Origin: JAJRXR01 sp041987545
Lineage (GTDB): Bacteria; Planctomycetota; Phycisphaerae; Phycisphaerales; UBA1924
NCBI GenBank assembly: GCA_041987545.1
Contig: JBHIWH010000001.1
Coordinates: 682,001 to 746,000 of the forward strand
Length of the DNA stretch: 64,000 nucleotides
Reading direction: 5' to 3'
Position 1 is the stretch's first letter, and each line of letters opens with the position of its first letter. Shown piece by piece: positions 20,339 through 27,267 of this stretch. The notes beneath the pieces are model-generated. The model saw only the letters and a program-made list of their open reading frames with translations, searched no databases and was not told the origin of the DNA. The position numbers were made by a program, and so were the translations under genes.

Positions 20339-21814
20339 ATGAACCGAGTCACCGCCGCCCTCGCCGCCGCCCTCGCCGCCGCCCCGGCGCTGCTCGCGCC
20401 GCTGGCCCCCGCCCAGCAGGTCCGCCCGGGTGTCGAGATCCCCAGGTCCGAGCACGTCCGGTTCTGCTACCCGGGCGAGGACGGCGCCCTCACCGGCCAC
20501 GCCGCCCACATCGACACCGCCCCCTCCCGCGACTCCGGCTTCGTCGTCCACCGGGGCGACGCGGCCGTCACCACCATCTACGAGAGCGGCCCCACCGAGA
20601 AGCGGATCGACATCGTCTTCGTGGGCGACGGGTACACCCAGGCCGAGCTGCCCCTCTTCCACGCCCAGGTGCACGCCCTGGCCGACGCCCTGTTCGAGAT
20701 CGAGCCCTTCAAGTCGTACAAGAGCCGTTTCAACATCCACATGGTCGACGTCGTCTCCAACGAGTCGGGCGTGGACAACGACCCGACCCTCGGCGTCATG
20801 CGTGACACCGCACTGGACATGGAGTTCTGGTGCAACGGCGTCGAGCGATCGCTCTGCGTGGACTCGTTCAAGGCCCGGTCCTTCGCCGCCCTGGCCCCCG
20901 ACGACGATCAGGTCGTCGCCCTCGCCAACTCGACGAGCTACGGCGGCGCCGCCTTCTTCGGCACGCTCATCTCCTGCGTCTCCGCCGGCAACGAGCACGC
21001 GCACTCCACCATCGTCCACGAGCTGGGCCACTCGTTCATCACGCTCGAGGACGAGTACACCTACGGCGGGCCCAACACGTACACGGGCCCCGAGCCGGGC
21101 CGCCGCAACGTCTCCATCTACAACGAGGCGGAGCAGATCAGCCTCGAGACCAAGTGGTGGCGGTGGATGGGCGACGAGACCCCCGGCTTCGACGGGCCCG
21201 CCGGGACCTACGAGGGCGGCCTCTACTCCCGCTTCGGGATCTTCCGCCCCAGCGTGAACTCGCTCATGCGGAACCTGCACCGCCCGTTCAACATGGTCGC
21301 CGTCGAGCGGGCCCTCGTCGCCATGTACAACACCGACGACCCGTTCTCCCTCTTCGACGACGTCACCCAGCCCTGGCTGGGCGAGTTCTACGGCCACGAC
21401 TCCGAGTTCTTCGTCGAGCCCGTCCACCCCGTGTCGCACCCGATGACCGTCTGGTGGCAGCTCGGGACCGAGGTGATCCCCGGGCAGACGGGCGACACCC
21501 TCCGGGTCTGCGAGCTCCAGCTCCAGCCGGGCGAGTACACGCTCATCGTCAAGCTCCGCGACGACACGCCCTGGGTCCGCGACCCGTTCATCCGCGAGCA
21601 GTCGCTCTCCAGCAACTGGGTCTGGCGGGTCATCATCCAGACGCCCCCGGGCGACCGCACGGCCGACGGCCAGCTCAACTACCTCGACGTGCTCGACTTC
21701 CTGACCGACTTCGCCGCCGCCGACCCCAGCGCCGATCTCGCGCCCCCCCTGGGCGAGTTCGATTTCGAGGACGTGCTCGAGTTCCTGGACCGGTTCTCGA
21801 CCCCCTGCGGCTGA
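20339..21814 (+). CDS. Secreted M64-family metallopeptidase with dockerin-like tail (copy 1)
   Basis: A 491-residue secreted zinc peptidase resembling the IgA-peptidase M64 family. An Ala-rich signal sequence (MNRVTAALAAALAAAPALLA) is followed by a mature N-terminal domain. The catalytic part includes RIDIVFVGDGYTQAEL, MVDVVSNESGVDNDP and the zinc motif HELGHSFITLEDEYTYGG, with two His ligands and a downstream DEY. The C-terminal 60 residues form a dockerin-like tail in two EF-hand-type halves (DGQLNYLDVLDFLTDF, then GEFDFEDVLEFLDRF) ending PCG. This tail type is common in Phycisphaerae and probably acts in cell-surface retention. GAGGAG precedes the ATG by 5 bases. Its paralogue follows 58 bases downstream. 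Confidence 0.88.
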   Translation: MNRVTAALAAALAAAPALLAPLAPAQQVRPGVEIPRSEHVRFCYPGEDGALTGHAAHIDTAPSRDSGFVVHRGDAAVTTIYESGPTEKRIDIVFVGDGYTQAELPLFHAQVHALADALFEIEPFKSYKSRFNIHMVDVVSNESGVDNDPTLGVMRDTALDMEFWCNGVERSLCVDSFKARSFAALAPDDDQVVALANSTSYGGAAFFGTLISCVSAGNEHAHSTIVHELGHSFITLEDEYTYGGPNTYTGPEPGRRNVSIYNEAEQISLETKWWRWMGDETPGFDGPAGTYEGGLYSRFGIFRPSVNSLMRNLHRPFNMVAVERALVAMYNTDDPFSLFDDVTQPWLGEFYGHDSEFFVEPVHPVSHPMTVWWQLGTEVIPGQTGDTLRVCELQLQPGEYTLIVKLRDDTPWVRDPFIREQSLSSNWVWRVIIQTPPGDRTADGQLNYLDVLDFLTDFAAADPSADLAPPLGEFDFEDVLEFLDRFSTPCG

Positions 21815-21872
21815 CGCGTCGGGGGCCGATGCGAGGGATCTGCCCACGCCCGCGTGCGGATAGGGCAGCCCC

Positions 21873-23306
21873 ATGAGATCCACGATCCTCGCCGCCGCTT
21901 TCTGCTCCCCGTCCCTCGCCGCCCACCCGGTCCCCCCGGAGGCCGGGGAACTCGTGACCGACCGCGTCCACTACTGCTTCCCCGGCGAGGACGGCCACCT
22001 GACGGGCGGGATGATCGCCCTCGAGGTCCCCGCCGACCGCCCCGGTTTGACGCCCCGCGGCGCCGGCGCCGTCACGACCATCCTCGACAACGGCCCCGCG
22101 TCCAACCGCATCGACATCACGTTCGTCGGCGACGGGTACCGCGCCGCCGACCTGTCCTTGTACCACGCGCACGTCAATGCGCAGTACGCCGAGCTGTTCG
22201 AGCTCGAACCTTTCACCACCTACGAGCCCTACTTCAACGTCCACCGCGTGGATGTCGTCTCCAACGAGTCCGGGGTCGACAACGACCCCACCCAGGGCAT
22301 CTCACGCGACACGGCGCTCGACATGGGCTTCTGGTGCTCGGGGATCGAGCGGCTCCTGTGCGTCAACGTCAACAAGGCGCGGACGGAGGCCAGCGCCGCC
22401 CCGGGCCGCGACCAGGTCGTCGCGATCGCCAACTCGAACAAATACGGCGGCGCGGGGTACACCTCGTCCGACCTCGCGACCGCGTCCGGGGGCAACTCCG
22501 CCGCGGCCCAGGTCTACATCCACGAGCTGGGCCACTCCCTCGGCAACCTCGCCGACGAGTACACCTACGGCGGGCCCACGACCTACACCGGCTCCGAGTT
22601 CCCAGACCCAAACGCCTCGATCTTCACCGCGGGCGAGCAGACGGCGCTGCAGCGCAAGTGGCACCGGTGGATGGGCGAGTCCTTCCCCGCCTTCGACGGG
22701 CTCGTCTCCACCTACGAGGGCTGCCACTACTCCCTCCTCGGCGCCTACCGGCCCACCAGCAACTCGATGATGCGGAACCTCGGGCGTCCCTTCAACATGC
22801 CCTCGGTCGAAGCGCTCGTCATCGAGTTCTACAGGACCGTCAGCACGATCGACGGCGCCTCGCCCACCGCGACGCCCTACATGGGGCACGACGTCGAGCT
22901 CTTCGTCACGCCCATGCAGCCCGACGGGCACGACCTCGACGTCCGGTGGTTCGTCGATGACGAGCCCGTCGCCGGCGCGACGGCGGACACGCTCGAGCTG
23001 TGCGCCCTCCAGCTCCAGCCCGGCCTCCGCAACATCCGCGTCGAGGTCACCGACAACACGCCCTGGGTCCGCGACGAGGACGCCCGCCAGCTCTACATGC
23101 GCGACTCGCGCACCTACATCGTCCAGATCCTGACGCCCCCGGGCGACCGCACGGGCGACGGCCAGCTCGACTTCGACGACGTCGTCGATTTCCTCTCCGA
23201 CTTCTCCGCGGAGGACCCGTCGGCCGACCTCGCCCCGACCTCGGGCGAGTTCGACTTCTCCGACGTGCTCGAGTTCCTCGACCGCTTCTCGAGCCCCTGC
23301 GGCTGA
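21873..23306 (+). CDS. Secreted M64-family metallopeptidase with dockerin-like tail (copy 2)
   Basis: A 477-residue tandem paralogue of the preceding peptidase. It keeps the same order: short signal sequence (MRSTILAAAFCSPSLAA), RIDITFVGDGYRAADL, VDVVSNESGVDNDPTQG, the zinc motif HELGHSLGNLADEYTYGG, and the two-part C-terminal tail (DGQLDFDDVVDFLSDF, then GEFDFSDVLEFLDRF) ending SSPCG. Conservation is highest around the active site and in the tail, and low elsewhere, so the copies have diverged in substrate-facing surface. The likely role is extracellular protein degradation. Only a weak AGGG precedes the ATG, and translation may benefit from the upstream gene. The pair is probably one operon. 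Confidence 0.87.
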   Translation: MRSTILAAAFCSPSLAAHPVPPEAGELVTDRVHYCFPGEDGHLTGGMIALEVPADRPGLTPRGAGAVTTILDNGPASNRIDITFVGDGYRAADLSLYHAHVNAQYAELFELEPFTTYEPYFNVHRVDVVSNESGVDNDPTQGISRDTALDMGFWCSGIERLLCVNVNKARTEASAAPGRDQVVAIANSNKYGGAGYTSSDLATASGGNSAAAQVYIHELGHSLGNLADEYTYGGPTTYTGSEFPDPNASIFTAGEQTALQRKWHRWMGESFPAFDGLVSTYEGCHYSLLGAYRPTSNSMMRNLGRPFNMPSVEALVIEFYRTVSTIDGASPTATPYMGHDVELFVTPMQPDGHDLDVRWFVDDEPVAGATADTLELCALQLQPGLRNIRVEVTDNTPWVRDEDARQLYMRDSRTYIVQILTPPGDRTGDGQLDFDDVVDFLSDFSAEDPSADLAPTSGEFDFSDVLEFLDRFSSPCG

Positions 23307-23307
23307 C

Positions 23308-23838
23308 TCACCCGGTCATCGAGAGCGCCGCGTCCAGCGCCGTCTGCACCTCGGCGTCCGAGTACACGCTCTCCGTGCCGTCGATCCTGCCCTTGAGGTG
23401 CGACGTCAGCAGCCTGGCCGCCTGGCCGTGCTCGCTCATCCGCCGATAGATCATCGCCTGGCGGTACAGGCAGTCGTTGACCAGGCCCCGGGACCACGGC
23501 AGCCCGCGCGAGCAGGTCTGCTCGGCGATCCGCTCGGGCCCGAGCCGGACCAGGTCCTGGTACGCCTCGATGGCGTCCTCGAACCGGCCGGCCGCCTCCA
23601 GGATCGCGGCCCGGTCGCAGAGCAGCAGCGGGCAACCGGGCGCCAGCCGCAGACCCAGGTCGTTCCAGCCCAGGGCCTCCTCGGCCCGCCCCTCCTCGTA
23701 GAACGTCATCGCCAGCCGCATGAACACCCGGTGGTCGGGGTCCGGCGACGACGCCTCCCGCTCGTACAGCTTCCGCGCCGCCGCGTACTTGCCGGCGAAG
23801 AACAGCTTCTCCGCCCGTTCGAGACGGTTCAGAGCCAT
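23308..23838 (-). CDS. TPR-repeat protein
   Basis: A 176-residue soluble protein made largely of tetratricopeptide-type helical repeats. Examples are ALNRLERAEKLFFAGKYAAA, RVFMRLAMTFYEEGRAEEAL and LLLCDRAAILEAAGRFEDAI. Such repeats are protein-binding scaffolds. A longer start 10 codons upstream exists, but GGGAGG lies 7 bases before the ATG at 23838. That marks this start. The stop abuts the end of the second peptidase, and the gene is convergent to it. It is divergent from the SRPBCC operon. The binding partner is unknown. Confidence 0.75.
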   Translation of the reverse strand: MALNRLERAEKLFFAGKYAAARKLYEREASSPDPDHRVFMRLAMTFYEEGRAEEALGWNDLGLRLAPGCPLLLCDRAAILEAAGRFEDAIEAYQDLVRLGPERIAEQTCSRGLPWSRGLVNDCLYRQAMIYRRMSEHGQAARLLTSHLKGRIDGTESVYSDAEVQTALDAALSMTG

Positions 23839-23907
23839 CCGGCGACCTCCCTTCGCCAGCTTCACCATCTCCTCAGGGTCGAATTCGGATTTCCCGAAGG
23901 CAACCTC

Positions 23908-23935
23908 TTGATCGGCCTGAAATACATGTTACGAT
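23908..23935 (+). promoter_or_regulatory. Probable sigma-70-type promoter of the SRPBCC/DinB/ArsR operon
   Basis: TTGATC (23908-23913) and TACGAT (23930-23935) are separated by 16 bases in a patch that is unusually AT-rich for this genome. The start codon of the first operon gene is 37 bases downstream of the second box. No ArsR-type operator has been defined here. The short palindrome ACATGT falls within the spacer and could be one half of a binding site, but this is only a suggestion. Confidence 0.5.
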
Positions 23936-23971
23936 TTAGTCACATATAGGCCACGCCCCCTGGAGCACGCC

Positions 23972-24409
23972 ATGACCCAGCCCGCCGCCGGCAAGATCGA
24001 GATGGACGTCCGAGTTGCCCGCCCCCGCGAGGCCGTCTGGGAGGGCCTGGTCGGCGGGATCGGGCAGTGGTGGAGGGGCCAGGACGGCGAGCCCCTGGGT
24101 TTCGTGCTCGAGGCCCGGCCCGGCGGGCGCCTGTATCGGGACCTGGGCGACGACGCGGGCCACTTCTGGGCGCACGTCCAGGTCATCAAGCCGCCCGCCC
24201 TGCTCGAGCTCAACGGCCCGCTGTTCTTCTCCTGGGCCGCCGTCCAGTCCCACGTCGCCTTCCGTCTCGAGGACGACGGCGACGCCACGATCGTGAAGTT
24301 CACCCACTCGTACCTCGGCGACGTCGGTCCCGAGTTCACGACCCATGCCAACCAGGGCTGGCGCTCCGCCCTGGAGGAAGGACTGAAGAGTCATGTCGAG
24401 CACAGCTGA
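23972..24409 (+). CDS. SRPBCC (AHSA1/START-like) domain protein
   Basis: A 145-residue helix-grip protein of the SRPBCC superfamily, AHSA1-like subgroup, with a hydrophobic ligand pocket. The features fit the family: the opening KIEMDVRVARPREAVWEGL, GGIGQWW, the EARPGGRLYRDLG turn, and the closing helix GWRSALEEGLKSHVEH. These proteins bind lipids or other hydrophobic ligands, or modify resistance compounds, but substrates are rarely known. GGAG (23963-23966) precedes the ATG. It is the first of three overlapping or abutting genes. The next start lies 17 bases inside this gene's end. Confidence 0.8.
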   Translation: MTQPAAGKIEMDVRVARPREAVWEGLVGGIGQWWRGQDGEPLGFVLEARPGGRLYRDLGDDAGHFWAHVQVIKPPALLELNGPLFFSWAAVQSHVAFRLEDDGDATIVKFTHSYLGDVGPEFTTHANQGWRSALEEGLKSHVEHS

Positions 24410-24902
24410 AGCCGCGTCGATCCTGAAGCCCGGGTTCGATGCCCTGAACGTCTGCCGCGGGTTCACCACGTCCCTCGCCGACGCGATCCCCGAGGACAAG
24501 CTGACGTTCCGCGCCTGCCCCGACTCGAACCACACGGCGTTCATCCTGGGGCATACCGCCAAGACAGACGACTTCATGCTCACGGCTCTCGCGGGGCAGG
24601 CGTCGGCGCTGCCCGAGTCGTGGGGCAAGCTGTTCGACGGCGGCGCCGAGATCCTCGACGACGCGGGCGCCTACCCCTCCAAGCAGGAGCTGCTCGACGC
24701 CATGGCCGAGCGGCGCGAGGTGATGATCGGCTGGCTCAGTACGCTCTCGCCCGAGCAGCTCAGCGAGCCGGTCGAGGGCGATCTGGCGCAGTTCATCCCG
24801 ACGCGGGCCGCGCTGCCCGCATCGACCGCGTTCCACGAGGGGTTCCACGCGGGCCAGCTCTCGACCATCCGCCGGGCGCTGGGCATCCCGCGCCTGTTCT
24901 GA
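24393..24902 (+). CDS. DinB-like four-helix metal protein
   Basis: A 169-residue protein of the DinB/YfiT-like superfamily, small four-helix bundles that bind a divalent metal and act as thiol transferases or hydrolases. The metal ligands are probably the His of LGHTAKTDDFM (about residue 53) and the two of FHEGFHAGQLSTIRRALG (about 149-153), the classic H-x3-H ending. The gene overlaps the preceding SRPBCC gene by 17 bases and is followed by the ArsR-SRPBCC fusion after 3 bases. This implies tight translational coupling. The substrate is unknown. A role in detoxification or thiol chemistry would fit the regulator next to it. Confidence 0.8.
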   Translation: MSSTAEAASILKPGFDALNVCRGFTTSLADAIPEDKLTFRACPDSNHTAFILGHTAKTDDFMLTALAGQASALPESWGKLFDGGAEILDDAGAYPSKQELLDAMAERREVMIGWLSTLSPEQLSEPVEGDLAQFIPTRAALPASTAFHEGFHAGQLSTIRRALGIPRLF

Positions 24903-24905
24903 CCC

Positions 24906-25718
24906 GTGCGTGTCATGGAAGACACGATCGACGCCATCTGGAAGGCGCTCTCCGACCCCACGCGGCGGGCGATCCTCGACCGACTCTCGGCCAAGCCCGA
25001 GACGACCGGGGACCTCGCCGCCGGGTTCCCGTCGCTGTCCCGCTTCGCCGTCATGAAGCACCTGGGCGTCCTCGAGCAGGCCGGCCTGGTGATCGTGCGG
25101 CGGGAGGGGCGCAGGCGCTGGAACCACCTCAACGCCGTCCCGCTGCGCCGCGTGTACCAGCGCTGGGTCGGCACGTTCGCAGACCACTGGGCCGGCGCCC
25201 TGCTCCGTCTCGAGGACCACGCCGACCCGCAGAGCACCCGGGAGACCACCGCCATGCCCGCCGCCACGACCGAGCCCCGCACCGTCCGCGTCGAGTCCGA
25301 GATCGAGATCGCCGCCCCGCGCGACCGCGTCTTCCACGCCATCACCCACGAGACCGATTCCTGGTTCTGGCCCGGCGCGCCGGGCGACCGCAACCCGCCG
25401 TCCAAGCTCGAGCCCTGGGTGGGCGGGCGCTTCTGGCGGGATGAGTCGGCGGCCAAGGGCGAGGGCGCGGGCGAGCTGTACGCCACCGTCGCGACCATCA
25501 ACCCGCCCGAGATGCTCCGTATGGTCGGCGACTTCGCCTCCCAGCACGCGTACGCCGGGGCGATCACCCTCCGACTCGAGGAGATCGACGACGGCAAGAC
25601 CCGCGTCCTCGTGACGCACACGTGCTCGGGCGATATCCCCGGGGACAAGGTCAAGGAGTTCGACGACGGCTGGCGCGACGAGCTGGGAAACCTCAAGCGG
25701 TTCGTTGAGGCCGTCTGA
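24906..25718 (+). CDS. ArsR-family regulator fused to an SRPBCC domain
   Basis: A 270-residue fusion. Residues about 5-90 are an ArsR-type winged-helix domain: MEDTIDAIWKALSDPTRRAI, then the recognition helix around SRFAVMKHLGVLEQAGLV and RREGRRRWNHLN. A linker leads to an AHSA1-like SRPBCC domain (about 125-268) with AAPRDRVFHAI and DDGWRDELGNLKRFVE. The SRPBCC part could act as a ligand sensor that controls DNA binding, or as an enzyme regulated in cis. The start is either the GTG at 24906 or the ATG at 24915. It closes a three-gene operon, so autoregulation from the promoter near 23908 is likely. Confidence 0.82.
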   Translation: MRVMEDTIDAIWKALSDPTRRAILDRLSAKPETTGDLAAGFPSLSRFAVMKHLGVLEQAGLVIVRREGRRRWNHLNAVPLRRVYQRWVGTFADHWAGALLRLEDHADPQSTRETTAMPAATTEPRTVRVESEIEIAAPRDRVFHAITHETDSWFWPGAPGDRNPPSKLEPWVGGRFWRDESAAKGEGAGELYATVATINPPEMLRMVGDFASQHAYAGAITLRLEEIDDGKTRVLVTHTCSGDIPGDKVKEFDDGWRDELGNLKRFVEAV

Positions 25719-25744
25719 CCCAAGCTCCGCGCTGGCGATCGGCG

Positions 25745-27184
25745 TTACTCGTCGGGCGGGAGGTCCGCGAGCGTCCGGGGCGTGCCGCCGTACTCGTGCA
25801 GCCACTCCAGCTGCTCGTCGGCGAGCTTGCGGATCGTGTCGATCGTCTCGTCGGATACGGCCAGGTGCAGCGCGCCCATGCCCTCGGCCTTCCGCTTGAG
25901 CAGCGTCAGCCGGTCCATCACGCCCTCGACACGCCGCCACGCCGAGGCCGCCTGCGAGCACGCCCGCGACCACTCCCGGGCCGAGTCCTCGCTGATGCGC
26001 AGGGTGTTCGGGTCGTAAACGATCGTGACGCGGCTCGGGTTGTACTTCTTGGCGATGTCCGCCAGCTCGACGAGCTGCTCGCCGGCGATGTCCAGGGCGC
26101 GATCGAGCTGGGAGCGTTCCTTGGCGGCCTTCTCCATCTCGCGGGCGCCGTCGCCGTCCGCCGCGTGCCAGGCGTCCAGTCCGAGGGCCTCGCCCAGGCC
26201 CTGGGCGCCGCCGTCGACGACGCGCCCGATGCCGTAGTCGCGGACCTGGTTGGCCGTCATCGTGAGGATCGTCAGCGAGTCGTCCACGCGTTCCCATTCG
26301 CGGGAGTCGTTCCCGGTGGGGGGGCTGGACGAGAGCCGCACGCCATCCGAGCTCTCGCGGAGGACGTACAACTCGCGCTCCTGCTCGATCATGGCGCGGA
26401 AGGGGGCCTCGTCGTGCCCGCTGGTCGAGGCGATGCTCGCCATCTCGGCCGCCCAGATCGAGTTCATCTTCGCGTCCACCTCGGACGAGCCGGTGTCGGC
26501 CTTGACGCTGTACGAGGTCGCCCCGCCGATGGTGGCCGAGGGCGCCATGCTGATCGTGGACGACCCGGCCGCCAGCACGGTCGCCGCGCTGATCGCCTCT
26601 CGCGTCACGAGCGCGTGGAGCGTGAACCGGTCCCGGTTGTCGAGCAGCAGCCGCCGGATCGCCAGGGCCTCGTAGACGTACCCCCCGGGCGAGTCGATCA
26701 GGAAAACGACGTGCGTGGCGCCGAGCTTCTCGGCCTCGTCGAGCGCGCCGGCGATCCCGGGCGCGGTCACGTCCACGCCGATCACTCCGCTGGCCGGCAC
26801 GACCATGTACCGCCCGGGTGTCGGCTCGGCGGTCTGATTCCGGGGTGTCCGGTCGCGCGACGCGCCGGTCCGCCGGGACCGCAGCCGCTCACGGAGATCC
26901 TCCTCGCTGGGCGAGTCGTCCGCGGCGCCGGGGTCATCACCGCCCGCGTCGTCGGTGACCGGGTCGATCTCGATCGAGCGGATGTCGCGCCGCCGGAGCG
27001 TCAGCTTGGTCGTGATCCCGGCGATGGTCGTCTCGATGACGACCGTGGCGCTGGTCTCCTCGACGACGGTCCCCTCGTGCACGCGGCCATCGCGCATCTT
27101 GACGGTGTCGCCCAGCGCGCCGCCGACCAATGATGCCGCCGCGAAGAGCCCGAGCCACATCGTCGTCCGCCGAGTCCGCGTCAT
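25745..27184 (-). CDS. Secreted ClpP/NfeD-like serine protease
   Basis: A 479-residue exported protein. The N-terminal helix (TTMWLGLFAAASLVGGAL) is a signal peptide or anchor, followed by a short beta-rich region (about 26-75) and an acidic low-complexity linker. Residues about 125-345 carry the ClpP/crotonase-like fold of NfeD/SppA-type peptidases. Landmarks are VVFLIDSPGGYVYEALAI and REAISAATVLAAGSSTISMA, followed by SATIGGATSYSV. The C-terminal third (350-479) is helical. Membrane-bound proteases of this type degrade stomatin-like proteins or signal peptides. No C-terminal NfeD beta-barrel or stomatin gene is attached here. The catalytic serine cannot be fixed from sequence alone. Confidence 0.72.
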   Translation of the reverse strand: MTRTRRTTMWLGLFAAASLVGGALGDTVKMRDGRVHEGTVVEETSATVVIETTIAGITTKLTLRRRDIRSIEIDPVTDDAGGDDPGAADDSPSEEDLRERLRSRRTGASRDRTPRNQTAEPTPGRYMVVPASGVIGVDVTAPGIAGALDEAEKLGATHVVFLIDSPGGYVYEALAIRRLLLDNRDRFTLHALVTREAISAATVLAAGSSTISMAPSATIGGATSYSVKADTGSSEVDAKMNSIWAAEMASIASTSGHDEAPFRAMIEQERELYVLRESSDGVRLSSSPPTGNDSREWERVDDSLTILTMTANQVRDYGIGRVVDGGAQGLGEALGLDAWHAADGDGAREMEKAAKERSQLDRALDIAGEQLVELADIAKKYNPSRVTIVYDPNTLRISEDSAREWSRACSQAASAWRRVEGVMDRLTLLKRKAEGMGALHLAVSDETIDTIRKLADEQLEWLHEYGGTPRTLADLPPDE

Positions 27185-27267
27185 CAGCCACCTCGCTCGC
27201 CGAGTTCAGAGTCCCCGAAGCCCCACGAAAATACCCGGGCGGATCTGCCCGGGCAACGCCCGCCCGC

